Notes: a model not told the origin generated them from the letters alone. 64,000 nt of DNA from Forficula auricularia (GCA_024734495.1 JALMQS010000556.1:1-64000), one strand, 5' to 3'; counted from the first letter of the stretch, positions 44,994 through 56,104 are shown. Made by a program: numbers and translations.

Positions 44994-46239
44994 ACTGACG
45001 TAACAAAAAAGAGGCAAGCTAAAAAACGACGATCTGATGAAGTGCACCACATAATCTCTTCAGACACGACCATCTGTGAAGTATTATTCCAGCAATGTAG
45101 AACTCTTAGAATGTAACTACAATTTGTAAAAAATAAAATGCACTTTCAATGTTGTTAGCATATGTAATTAAAATGTATCTTTTTCTCTTGATCCGCCACC
45201 TACTGTATTTCACAGAAACTAGAGCTAAGAAAAAATTTTCATTGTCATATTCGTTTTTCTCAACCCAAAATTGGTAAGAATTGACTCATCAAGTGCTCGA
45301 AGCATTTAAAAATTATTTTTTTGTTGCCCAGTGTTATTTAATCGCTCCTAGCTATCTATCGTTCACGGAAATTTTCCCCCCACTCTCAGAAGCAGAATGT
45401 CCCCAGCAAAGCTTGATTCTCATTAATTCTCTGTTTCACCTCTTATAGAGAGACATCTAGTGGAGAAATATATTACTAGCCACAATCAAAATAAATTAAT
45501 AATTTAATCAAAAGTAATTAAAAATTAATGAATTATTGAAATCTTATGAAAGAAAATATTTAAAATTTGTGTGATATTTATTATTAAAGATATTATTCAA
45601 TAATTTATTTGAAAAATTCGCCAGAGGTCAGAGAAAACAAAGAAAAAGAAAATGTAAAGTTCTATGTAGGTGTTGTTTTCCCACCTTGATTAGTAGCACA
45701 GAAATTTCGAATAACGAATATATTATAGCTCTCAAGTTCAATCAATTAAGGAACTGTTTTTTTACTAATAAATTATGTACAACATTAATATCTACTAGGA
45801 ACTATATAATTTAAATCAAATCAAAGGGTTAAATTTCTATCTTACAATCAAATGTTACAAATTCGTTTCATTTTTTTTTTCAAGTTGCCTTCATTAAATT
45901 ATTGCCCTGGGGTGTCGTTTTCGCCCCAAACACCCAACCCCATTTTTCCTTTCCTGTTGCTATGAATGAACAATCTCAAAGAGGAATTACGTGACAAGAC
46001 AGGCCTCTTTCTCCAAGAAGAAGAACCGTAAAGTACTCACCCGGTTTCCGGAATTCAGGAGATTTTTTCCTCCCAGAAAGACGTGACCTCAGGAAAAAGT
46101 TCTGATGGAAAAAGAAAAGATCATTGGCCAAAGAGCATCATACCATCAGCCAGCGAACATCTTCTTTTGCTAAATAAGCAATACATTTTTAATAGTTTTT
46201 AAGGAATTTGGTGTTGGTACTTGGTGAAACATTTTTTAA
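44994..46239. other. Unassigned
   Basis: AT-rich. The block at 45900-46150 is less AT-rich and has no repeat relatives in the window. No gene is supported. Confidence 0.3.
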
Positions 46240-46519
46240 AATTATTGGATAAAAAATACTTGGTAGGTTTCACATTAAGATATAAAAAATCAAACGAATT
46301 TATTTTTGGAGAATCTTTAATCTCGATATATATATTTCGGGTGACTAACCAATCTTCAGGAGAAACAGAAAGTAACCAGTCATTTACTTTCTGTTTCTCC
46401 TGAAGATGGAGTTAGTCACCCGAAATTATATATCGAGATTAAAGAGTCTCCAAAAATAAATTCGTTTTATTTTTTATATCTTAATAGTGAAACCTACCAA
46501 GTAATTTTTATCCAATAAT
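46240..46519. mobile_element. Near-perfect 280-bp palindrome with hammerhead-like motif
   Basis: Two arms of about 138 bases run from ATTATTGGATAAAAA to TTTTTATCCAATAAT and meet at 46375-46390 (AACCAGTCATTT). Right arm, plus strand: CTGAAGA (46400-46406), then TGG...ACCC and GAAA (46422-46425). The left arm has the complement. Arm identity is high, so it is the youngest-looking of the fold-backs. Confidence 0.8.
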
Positions 46520-46717
46520 ACCTTTTTATTGTACTAATGTTTTAAAATAGGTAATTAAAATAAATAAATAATAAACCATAGTATCGATTTCAATCAAATA
46601 GGAAGGCCGTCTAGTTTTAAGATCTAGGTATTCTAGATATTACACAAATACTTGTTCTCGGACAGCATCTATACATATTTCCTAACAAATTTTTCCTTTG
46701 TTATATAGCCTTAAACT

Positions 46718-46752
46718 TCATTCGTGAGTGAGCCTTTGAACTGAGTGGACGT
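46718..46752 (+). promoter_or_regulatory. LINE internal promoter: Inr + DPE
   Basis: TCATTC at 46718-46723 fits the arthropod initiator TCA(+1)KTY with A46720 as +1. GGACGT at 46747-46752 fits the downstream promoter element RGWYVT and falls exactly at +28 to +33. No TATA box is needed. Drosophila Jockey, I, Doc and F elements use this TATA-less arrangement, which restores the promoter with each full-length copy. The T of the Inr is supplied by the target duplication. Confidence 0.65.
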
Positions 46753-46877
46753 ATTATTCTTTACTTAGAACGGAGGACAGATAAGAGTCTATCAATTTAA
46801 TTTACTTTTATATCTGCTTACTTATTATAATTTTATATAATTATATAAGTATATTTACAGGGGGCTTTCCGCCCCCC

Positions 46878-48209
46878 ATGCCCGAGTTATCCATGTTGCA
46901 GCCTCAAGGTGAGCCCCCTCCGGGGAATAATATCGTTCAATTAAATAATTCTAATCAAAATCTCTCAAATAAGCCACAAAATAAATATCATTGCTCGGAT
47001 GTTGGTCCATTTTTTGTTTTTGTGGAAAGAACTGAGAAATCTAAGGATCGTCTGCATCCAATTAGTTTTGCAAGATTTTTATTTAATAAATTGCCACAAT
47101 ATAAACATGCTATTCTTGGAATTTCAGAGATAAGCAAAACCAAGGTAAGGATTGAACTTAGTACCCCAACGGCTGCAAATAATTTAATTTTAAATAGAAT
47201 ATTTCTTGAAAATGGATATGATATTTATATACCTTTCTTTTTAACAGTCAAATATGGAATTGTTAAAGATGTTCCCATTGATATTGATAATGAGGAATTA
47301 TTACAAAATATAATTTCCCCATATGAGATTATCAAAATAGAAAGATTTACAAAAATAATTAATAGAAATGAACTCGAAATATTTAGAGCTCCATTGCCTG
47401 TAATTAAAATATCATTCAGGGGTCAACGATTACCTGACTATATAATTATTCACGGAGTCAGAATGTGTGTTAATCCTTACATACCTAATGTTATCCAATG
47501 TAGATCGTGCCTCAAATTTGGGCATGGATTTTCAAGTTGCCGGGGCTCTCAACGGTGTCCCCGATGTGGGCTTAATCATCCCTTGGATCAATGTGAATCT
47601 GAGGTTATAAAATGCATTAATTGCAAATTGAATCATCTTGCTACCAACAGAGAAGTATGCGAAGAATATAAAAAACAAAAAAGAATTAAGGAATTAATGA
47701 CCCTTAAAAATTATTCATATCGAGAGGCTTGTCAAGCGGTTGAATATAAACCATATTCAAAAGCTATTATGGCCCCATCTCCCCCCATATTATCTAATAA
47801 TCCACTCCAATTTCCACCTTTGAAATCATCGAATTCTTCTCCGAAAAATTTTAAAAGGAAAAAACAATCGAATGAAATAACAAATGTTACTACACATAAT
47901 ACTTCTCATAAAATATTTTCAAAAAAAACTACAAAATCTCAATCGAAGGAAATTCCTACAAAGGACAACATTAATTCTTCATTTATATTTGAGAAACAAA
48001 TTTCTCAAATCCTTCCCACCTCTCCTTTACCTCCAAATCCATACCCCCCACAATATCATAATGCAAGTACATCAAACACGAATAATGAACCTTCTTTAAT
48101 AAATAGCAATGATAGTCAAATCCCTGACAACCAAATAGCTCCTAATGATACTGAAATGGAAAATTTAATTATAAATAATGAAACTGATTGCTCAAATAAA
48201 AAAACATAA
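46878..48209 (+). CDS. LINE ORF1, Gag-like nucleic-acid-binding protein
   Basis: A 443-residue protein that would bind the LINE RNA in a cytoplasmic particle. The start ATG lies after a C-rich leader. The N-terminal 200 residues form an RRM-like/Gag region with alternating hydrophobic segments. Residues of about 208-260 hold three zinc knuckles: C-x2-C-x4-H-x4-C, C-x2-C-x3-H-x4-C and C-x2-C-x3-H-x6-C. A basic segment with KKQKRIKELM and SYREA follows, as in I-factor-type Gag. The C-terminal third is low-complexity (Ser, Asn, Pro, Lys). The frame is complete, with a 59-base gap to ORF2. Clade assignment is from domain order and knuckle context. Confidence 0.9.
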   Translation: MPELSMLQPQGEPPPGNNIVQLNNSNQNLSNKPQNKYHCSDVGPFFVFVERTEKSKDRLHPISFARFLFNKLPQYKHAILGISEISKTKVRIELSTPTAANNLILNRIFLENGYDIYIPFFLTVKYGIVKDVPIDIDNEELLQNIISPYEIIKIERFTKIINRNELEIFRAPLPVIKISFRGQRLPDYIIIHGVRMCVNPYIPNVIQCRSCLKFGHGFSSCRGSQRCPRCGLNHPLDQCESEVIKCINCKLNHLATNREVCEEYKKQKRIKELMTLKNYSYREACQAVEYKPYSKAIMAPSPPILSNNPLQFPPLKSSNSSPKNFKRKKQSNEITNVTTHNTSHKIFSKKTTKSQSKEIPTKDNINSSFIFEKQISQILPTSPLPPNPYPPQYHNASTSNTNNEPSLINSNDSQIPDNQIAPNDTEMENLIINNETDCSNKKT

Positions 48210-48268
48210 TATGTGTTTCTCAAGATACATATTCTAAAATCAATTAATTTTAATATTATAAATTTATT

Positions 48269-50963
48269 ATGGCCAGTTACAATAAAAATAATTATACTAA
48301 TCTAAAAATAATTCAATGGAATGCAAGATCCATTAATGCAAACAAAGAATCATTAGAAAAAATAATTTATTCACACGATATAGATATTGCCATTCTTTCT
48401 GAAACATGGCTTAAAAAAACTCAGATATATAGAGTCCCAGGCTACTTTATATATAGAGAAGATCGCGAAGATGGTTATGGAGGTGTAGCGATTTTAATAA
48501 AAAAACACATAAAGCATGTTGCTCTGGATTTAAACCATAGAAATATTAATTTTGAATTTGTCGGTATATCTGTTGAAGTTGGTACTAAGTTCAAAATGAA
48601 TATTATTTCAACCTACGCCGCACCAGGAACGGTTATTAATTATACAAACTGGAAAGCTCTTATCAACCAACTAAATGGCAACTCACTAATTTGTGGTGAT
48701 TTTAATGCTCATGGCCCTCAGTGGGGATGTAAATATGAAGACTTAGCAGGGAAAAGTATCTTAGAAAATATTGATAAAGACTCTTTTATCATTTTAAATG
48801 ATGGGAGAAACACTATGTTACCCCAGCCTCATAGAAATACATCACCAGTTGACATGTCGATAGTAAGTCCCAATATTGCTCCACAAATTACTTGGAATAT
48901 TCTTGAACTAGCATTAGGATCAGACCATTTTCCTCTGTTCATGCTAATTCAATGTGAGGCAGAGCCTTCTTTAAGGAGTAAAAGTCAAAAATGGAATACC
49001 AAAAAAGCCAATTGGGAAGCTTATAACAATTTAATATTGGATGAAATATCCGAAAAAGATTATCACCAAGCTAATTCAATTGAAATATATGATGATGTTA
49101 TGACTAAGATTAATAATGCAGCAAATATTGCAATTCCTAAGATTGGACTTAAGAAAAATGCTAAAAATTCACCCATTTGGTGGGATTCCGAATGTACAAA
49201 AGCTATACAAGAAAGAAATAAAATGTATAGAAATTTAAATAAAAAATTAAATTTTCAAAATTTTATTGACTATAAAAAAATAGACGCTCAGACCAAAAAA
49301 ATTCTTAAATATAAAAAAAGAACTAGTTGGAAAAAATTTGCTTCTGAGCTTAATAAAGATACTCCAACTACAGTTATCTGGAATAAAATAAAACTATTTA
49401 AAAATATCAATTCATCACCTTGCTCCAAGAAAGAAGACATTTTAGAAGAATTTATTAATATACTTGCTCCATCCCAAGTCCCCGAAAAAATAGAATCATT
49501 TTCAAATACAGATAGCAGTCAACAGCATTTTCTAACTAATCCTATGTCTATCCATGAATTTTCTAACGCATTAAAAAATAAAAAAGATAATTCTCCTGGT
49601 CATGACAATATTACTTATTCTATGATTAAAAATTTACCGCAAAACATAAAAATTATGTTAGTAAAATTATTCAATGATTTTAGTAAAAATAATAATTTTC
49701 CATCTTCATGGACCACCCAACGAGTTATCATGGTTCCTAAGCCTAACAAAGAACTAAATCTAGCCAGTTCATACAGACCAATTGCACTATCATCATGCAT
49801 TGAAAAAATATTTGAAACTATTATCAAACATAGACTAGAATGGTGGCTTGAAACAAATAAATTACTAGGTTCAACACAATTTGGGTTCAGAAAAGGAAAA
49901 TCTACCCTGGACAATTTAACAATTCTTTACAATGACGTAATATCAGCTTTTAAATCTCGAGGTATTCTTACGGCAGTATTCCTAGATATAAAAGGGGCAT
50001 ACGATAATGTTAATATAAAAATCCTTGCAAAAAAACTTCATAAAATGAATATTCCATGTTCACTCATTAACAATATTGTAAAACTTATTTATTCGAGAAA
50101 AATAATTTTACATCATAATAATATAGATTATGAATCTAGAATTGTCTCAAAAGGCCTTCCTCAAGGATCTATTTTGAGCCCCATGTTATATGCACTATAT
50201 ACAAATGATCTAGAAAATATTATTTCTCCAGGAGTTAAAATATTGCAATATGCAGATGACGTATGCATATATACGTCATCGATGTCCATTGATGAAAATA
50301 ATAGAAAACTTGCTACTACATTTAAAAACATTTCTTTATGGCTTGACGATCACGGGCTAGATTTGGAAACAAACAAAACAAAGGCAATGTTTTTTACTAG
50401 AAAATATAAAATGCTCTTTCCAACATCTATAAAATTAAATAATGTAAATATTTCAACATCAAAAGAAATCAAATTCTTAGGCCTCGTGTTGGATACAAAA
50501 CTCAACTGGAAAAGCCACATAAACAATATTACTAAAAAATGTGAAAATAAAATTAATATTTTAAAAACCATTACTAACTCATCGTGGGGAGCTGATACAT
50601 CGACATGCCTTTTGATATACAGAGCTATTGTTCGTCCTCATCTGGATTATGGTAGCACCCTGTTAGCTAACACTGCTGAATATATTGTAAAAAAATTAGA
50701 CACTATCCAATACAGAGCTCTTAGAATATGCAGTGGTGCCTTAAGATCCTCGCCAACGAACTCTCTTTTAGCAGAACTAAATGAAATGCCTCTTCGAATC
50801 AGGAGAGATATGCTATCTAAAAGATATATGATTAAAAAACTGTCCAATGGAGAAAATTGTGTAATAAACTCCATTAAAAATCTTCTAAAATCATCCCATC
50901 TACCACCTCATATATCAAACATTAACCTAAAAAATCTTCAATATCTTTTGAATATTACTCCGA
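48269..50963 (+). pseudogene. LINE ORF2, endonuclease-RT part (5' segment before insertion)
   Basis: ORF2 starts at ATG 48269. Apurinic-type endonuclease: IIQWNARSI near the start, SETWL, GDFNAHGPQWGC near 48700 and the catalytic GSDH near 48920. Reverse transcriptase: SYRPIALSS near 49780, FLDIKGAYDNV near 49980, GLPQGSILSP near 50155 and the catalytic YADD near 50250. The frame reads without interruption to 50963. There the BEL LTR begins and adds a foreign tail of about 13 codons with a stop at 51002-51004. The coding sequence resumes at 56105 in the matching frame, so only the insertion breaks it. Confidence 0.9.
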
Positions 50964-52170
50964 TGGTTGCGCCAATCGCAACCGTGAGCTTATTGCATGT
51001 GTGATCATCGTTTTTACGATTTTTGCGCAGAAAAAATATCGCTAGGGCAGTGTTCGTCAACTCGATAGAACAGCGCGAGGGAGGCGCTCGCTCTGGGAAC
51101 AGCCATAAACAAATTTATGTTTATTGACATAATTAATTTTTTCTCATTCTTGTGGAATCATCGAATCTGTGCAGATCATGTTCTGCTAATCAGAGTCCAG
51201 TCTCCCATTTTACTCTCATATTTTTATTTGTTGATGTTCTTTCTTCCCCATATCAATTGTGTATTGATAGAATATCAGCTAGTGAGTTGATATTTAATTT
51301 CCGAACATCACAACTGGACTTCAAAACTTCTGCTTCCTGGTAGCTGTACCATCTTCTCTCTCTCTCAGTATCGACTTCATTGGAAGGAAATACACATTCG
51401 TCTTATTTTTGGTACAGATTGGCCTGGAAGAAATTCTCACATTCAACGGATTCGTCAAACCTTCTCAACAAACTGCTAAGTGAAACCATTTAACCTTATC
51501 CAATTTTATTACACTTTTTTTACAATTCATTCTAACTGAAAAACTCTCACCCTTCTTATTGAATACAATCCATTTGTTTTTGAACAGTTCATCTCTTCTA
51601 CGCAAATCATTTCTCAAATCCATTTACCTATTATATTTATTTTATAAATAAATATGGCCGCCTTGTCAATGGCTAATTAGTTCTAATATTTAATTTTAAT
51701 TAAACATTTAATCCTGTTACTACTACTAATTTTAATTGAAAAATTGTTAATTAGATTTAATTAATTAATTTTAAAATCCATTCGTTTATTTGTCTCAAAT
51801 ACATTCTGTTTAATTAACTTATAATTTACCCTGTTAATAATAATAAAAATAAATTGATAATTTCTAATCATAATTCATATTCACAATTCAATTGGACTTT
51901 GCAATTTTTTCTCAGATAATTTTCTTGTTATATTTTTTTATTTATTCTCGACTTTCAGAGGTAAGCAAGAACCTTCTAATTTAAATTCAATTTCATAATA
52001 TGGTGATAATTTAATCACATTAAAACTAACATAAAAGTTTAAGTGTGCTGAGCAGCTGAAAAACTTTTTGGAGTCACTGTTATTATTTTAATCCTAACAT
52101 ATTTTTTAATTTTGTTGAACTTTGAATTTTTCTATCTTTTTTCCACCCTGACTATCAGTTGGCTCAACCA
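50964..52170 (+). repeat. 5' LTR of the BEL/Pao element
   Basis: A 1207-base LTR with TG...CA ends. Its 5' portion holds a less AT-rich block (50964-51400), including GGGAGGCGCTCGCTCTGGGA and initiator-like sequence; the remainder is AT-rich. A 63-codon frame inside it (51152-51343) recurs in the 3' LTR by identity and is not evidence of a gene. Confidence 0.95.
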
Positions 52171-52181
52171 TTTAAATTTTT

Positions 52182-52199
52182 TGGTGACCCCGACGTGAT
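52182..52199 (+). promoter_or_regulatory. Primer-binding site, tRNA-Trp
   Basis: TGGTGACCCCGACGTGAT, 11 bases downstream of the 5' LTR, is complementary to the 18 bases at the 3' end of animal tRNA-Trp (ATCACGTCGGGGTCACCA). This primes minus-strand DNA synthesis. Confidence 0.85.
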
Positions 52200-52369
52200 C
52201 CAAACTGCTAACTTGCTTACACTGTATAGTCATCGCCAAACAAAGTGCAAATAATTTTATTGAAATTATCATTTATTTTTATTTTTATTTTTACATTATT
52301 CTTATTTTATTTTTAGTTGTAATTATACAAATTGTTCTTACTCATTGTATTTAGTCATAATCTTTCACA

Positions 52370-54532
52370 ATGCCACCCAAATCAGTTCTTGACACAGTAA
52401 AAGGGGAGATACAAGCTCTGGGGTTAGGAATTAAGCTTCTGCTTCAACACTCCTCTTACAAGGAAAATCCTCAGAGGGCAACACTTGTAGACGTATTAGA
52501 ACGGGCGGAAAAACTAATGAGTGACTTAACTAACATTATCAAAAAATCTTTTCAACATGCATTATTCACAATAGAAGGAGGTGAAAACTTAGAAGATCAA
52601 ATAACAACTCATCATAATTCACTCGTCACCTTTATTGGAGAAACCAAGATTCTTTTGTCACAAATAACCCCCTCTAGCACTACTCAGGATCTCACACCAA
52701 CAAATACTCAGTCTTATGTTCATCTACCCACACTGAATCTTCCGAAGTTCTCAGGTGAATACGAGAACTGGAAATCGTTTTTGGATTTATTCCTCGCCAC
52801 AATAGATCAAAATAAAACACTCACTAAAGCCCAAAAATTGACATACCTCAGGGGGTGCCTTTTAGGTCCGGCAGCACTAGTCATTCAAGCATATTCCATT
52901 ACAGACGAAAATTACACAATATGCTTGGATCTACTTAAGTCTCATTATGATCGCAAGAGAGAGATCATATTCTCATTCATAGACAAGCTCCTTAATCTAC
53001 CTTCAGTTACACTTCCAACCAAAGACTCCCTCAGTCAGTTTAACATCTCAGTAAGAGACATCGCCACAAATTTAAAAACACTAGGTTTAGACCTAACAGC
53101 CTGTAATGCTTTCATAACAAGGATCATCATGAAAAAGATTGATCCACACTCATTAGAAAGCTGGTTACATACACAAGTGGTAGATGAAGTGCCGAACTTC
53201 GATACTCTCCTCAAACATCTAGACATCAGGTCCCAAGCTTTGGAGACACAATATAAAACTAATCAAACACCGAACAAACATCAGACAACCACATATAATT
53301 CTCCAAAAGGGAAAACAGCCAAGACATATAATGTCACCATTACAAACAGTACATGTCCGATCTGTCAAAAATCACCGAGTCACAGAATCAAGGAATGTCA
53401 GAAGTTCTTGACCTTATCCGTACCAGATCGATACAAAACACTCAAAGATCACAAACGGTGTGTACTTTGCTTCTCACCCACACATTTTACGAACAATTGC
53501 ACATTTAGGCCATGTTTTCTTTGCGGCAAATTACACCACCGACTCTTACATGAAAACAGAGAACACACAAATCAATCAGCACAATCTAGCTCTTCCTCTA
53601 ATCAGTCTCGACCTTCTATTTCCTCTAATTCGGATCAATCGGATCTCAAGACAGAAGCCAACCCAGACGTTACTCCCACCCAGAAGACTTGTGTGGCCCA
53701 ACAAACCAGGAAACAGGGACTTAAACAGGTGCCATTACTCTCCACAGTCAGAATCCATCTCTTACATAATAATGGTACCATACATCCAGCGAGATTCCTA
53801 CTTGATTCAGCAAGTGAGGTTTCCATCATATCCAAACAGTTGGCACGCACTCTGGGTACCAGAAGAAAACCAGATCCGATTCATATAGAAGGATTGGGCA
53901 CCGCAAACAAAATGGAATCCACACATACGACTCTGATCCATATTTCATCGTGCTACAGTGACACGAACTACCAACGGTATGAGTTCCATATAGTGGACAA
54001 AATTGAACTCACATTACCAACCAGGCCTGTCGACCCAGCCTTGGTTGCTTTTATCCAAGACAAACCACTGGCAGACCCATACTTCCACACTTCAGCTCCA
54101 ATACACGGAATATTGGGAGCAACTGTATGTGCCAAGATTTTCACAGGAGAGAAGTTCAATGTTCCCAACAGTAACTTAGCAATGTTCAATACAGAATTCG
54201 GATGGGTGTTGCTAGGCTCTGCACCAGCATTATCAAGAGAACCTCTACCAAGTGAATTGGGAAACAAACAAACAAATGAAGCAACCAAGAGTATTCTTGT
54301 GCTCACTACCAATTCACTCAAACCAGACCAGACTTCTCGCAATTTCCAGAGTTTTACATCACAAACTAACAACCTGTCAAGGACAAACAGGCCGTCCGAG
54401 ATTGGTAATCGGAGGTCCACAAACAAGAAGCCTTGGCGCTCAACCTGGTCCACAGGTACTCTCAGGTTTAATCCACAAAGAAGTATTTCGCCAGAGGAAT
54501 ACAAACGGAAGAGTAGATCTAAATCTACGTAG
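52370..54532 (+). CDS. BEL/Pao Gag-protease polyprotein (truncated polyprotein)
   Basis: A 720-residue frame from ATG 52370. Residues of about 120-300 match the DUF1759 Gag region (LPKFSGEYENWKSFLDLF..., LKSHYDRKREI). Residues of about 329-395 hold cysteine-rich knuckles (CPICQKSPSHRIKEC, CVLCFSPTHFTNNC, CFLCGKLHHRLLH). From about residue 450 there is a DUF1758-type aspartic protease region with LLDSASEVSIIS; the usual D-S/T-G is D-S-A here. It ends with the FGWVLLGSAP block that normally leads into reverse transcriptase. Instead about 80 unrelated Ser/Arg-rich residues and a stop follow. The C-terminal frame probably spans a deletion joint. Gag is intact, so particle formation is conceivable. 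Confidence 0.85.
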   Translation: MPPKSVLDTVKGEIQALGLGIKLLLQHSSYKENPQRATLVDVLERAEKLMSDLTNIIKKSFQHALFTIEGGENLEDQITTHHNSLVTFIGETKILLSQITPSSTTQDLTPTNTQSYVHLPTLNLPKFSGEYENWKSFLDLFLATIDQNKTLTKAQKLTYLRGCLLGPAALVIQAYSITDENYTICLDLLKSHYDRKREIIFSFIDKLLNLPSVTLPTKDSLSQFNISVRDIATNLKTLGLDLTACNAFITRIIMKKIDPHSLESWLHTQVVDEVPNFDTLLKHLDIRSQALETQYKTNQTPNKHQTTTYNSPKGKTAKTYNVTITNSTCPICQKSPSHRIKECQKFLTLSVPDRYKTLKDHKRCVLCFSPTHFTNNCTFRPCFLCGKLHHRLLHENREHTNQSAQSSSSSNQSRPSISSNSDQSDLKTEANPDVTPTQKTCVAQQTRKQGLKQVPLLSTVRIHLLHNNGTIHPARFLLDSASEVSIISKQLARTLGTRRKPDPIHIEGLGTANKMESTHTTLIHISSCYSDTNYQRYEFHIVDKIELTLPTRPVDPALVAFIQDKPLADPYFHTSAPIHGILGATVCAKIFTGEKFNVPNSNLAMFNTEFGWVLLGSAPALSREPLPSELGNKQTNEATKSILVLTTNSLKPDQTSRNFQSFTSQTNNLSRTNRPSEIGNRRSTNKKPWRSTWSTGTLRFNPQRSISPEEYKRKSRSKST

Positions 54533-54891
54533 ACTTCACCGAACCTCAGGAGCTCATACCTTATGAGTACGTGGATGGCAACCACGGGGTTTTCTGAGCT
54601 GAGTGCTGACATTACTTCCACTTTCTTGTGTCAGACTCCTTCTCTTTCATCTTTACTATCGATCACTCTCGATCAGCAGTTCTTCCGATCCTGATGCTAT
54701 TAGGCAACGAGGGCTAGGGATCACTCCTTTCAGTTCTTCTCACATTTACTCTACACAGCACACTCTTACAATGAAGAACATTACAACCAAGGAAGAACAC
54801 AACCGCAACAAACAAGATCCACATACCAGATTCTCACATAGCTTACATTACAGATGTACATATTGCGAACTTCGTTCACCGGGCCCCGGTA
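54533..54891 (+). other. BEL 3' internal remnant before the 3' LTR
   Basis: About 360 bases between the Gag-protease stop and the 3' LTR with no long frame. It probably combines a pol-derived scrap with the plus-strand priming region. The base just before the LTR follows GGGCCCCGGTA, which is not a clean polypurine tract. Confidence 0.5.
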
Positions 54892-56098
54892 TGGTTGCGC
54901 CAATCGCAACCGTGAGCTTATTGCATGTGTGATCATCGTTTTTACGATTTTTGCGCAGAAAAAATATCGCTAGGGCAGTGTTCGTCAACTCGATAGAACA
55001 GCGCGAGGGAGGCGCTCGCTCTGGGAACAGCCATAAACAAATTTATGTTTATTGACATAATTAATTTTTTCTCATTCTTGTGGAATCATCGAATCTGTGC
55101 ATATCATGTTCTGCTAATCAGAGTCCAGTCTCCCATTTTACTCTCATATTTTTATTTGTTGATGTTCTTTCTTCCCCATATCAATTGTGTATTGATAGAA
55201 TATCAGCTAGTGAGTTGATATTTAATTACCGAACATCACAACTGGACTTCAAAACTTCTGCTTCCTGGTAGCTGTACCATCTTCTCTCTCTCTCAGTATC
55301 GACTTCATTGGAAGGAAATACACATTCGTCTTATTTTTGGTACAGATTGGCCTGGAAGAAATTCTCACATTCAACGGATTCGTCAAACCTTCTCAACAAA
55401 CTGCTAAGTGAAACCATTTAACCTTATCCAATTTTATTACACTTTTTTTACAATTCATTCTAACTGAAAAACTCTCACCCTTCTTATTGAATACAATCCA
55501 TTTGTTTTTGAACAGTTCATCTCTTCTACGCAAATCATTTCTCAAATCCATTTACCTATTATATTTATTTTATAAATAAATATGGCCGCCTTGTCAATGG
55601 CTAATTAGTTCTAATATTTAATTTTAATTAAACATTTAATCCTGTTACTACTACTAATTTTAATTGAAAAATTGTTAATTAGATTTAATTAATTAATTTT
55701 AAAATCCATTCGTTTATTTGTCTCAAATACATTCTGTTTAATTAACTTATAATTTACCCTGTTAATAATAATAAAAATAAATTGATAATTTCTAATCATA
55801 ATTCATATTCACAATTCAATTGGACTTTGCAATTTTTTCTCAGATAATTTTCTTGTTATATTTTTTTATTTATTCTCGACTTTCAGAGGTAAGCAAGAAC
55901 CTTCTAATTTAAATTCAATTTCATAATATGGTGATAATTTAATCACATTAAAACTAACATAAAAGTTTAAGTGTGCTGAGCAGCTGAAAAACTTTTTGGA
56001 GTCACTGTTATTATTTTAATCCTAACATATTTTTTAATTTTGTTGAACTTTGAATTTTTCTATCTTTTTTCCACCCTGACTATCAGTTGGCTCAACCA
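54892..56098 (+). repeat. 3' LTR of the BEL/Pao element
   Basis: 1207 bases, the same length as the 5' LTR, with only two differences noticed by eye (T at 55102 and A at 55228). This low divergence implies a recent insertion. Confidence 0.95.
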
Positions 56099-56104
56099 CC
56101 CCGA

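Larger units (their letters stand above)
50964..56098 (+). mobile_element. BEL/Pao LTR retrotransposon lacking pol, young
   Basis: LTRs of 1207 bases each (50964-52170 and 54892-56098) begin TGGTTG and end CAACCA. I noticed two differences between them (51174/55102 and 51300/55228). A tRNA-Trp primer-binding site follows the 5' LTR. The internal part is only 2.7 kb with one ORF (Gag-protease). Reverse transcriptase, RNase H and integrase are absent, so enzymes must come from an autonomous relative. The flanks CTCCGA and CCCCGA are consistent with a 6-bp target duplication with one mismatch. It lies in the same orientation as the host LINE, inside its ORF2. Confidence 0.9.

Noticed and set aside
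51152..51343. 63-codon frame also found at 55080-55271
   Set aside because: Both lie in the LTRs of one element and are identical because the LTRs are; not a duplicated gene.
53968..54621. 217-codon frame antisense to the BEL Gag-protease
   Set aside because: Shadow of the real ORF; no domain, and the sense strand has zinc knuckles and protease motifs.
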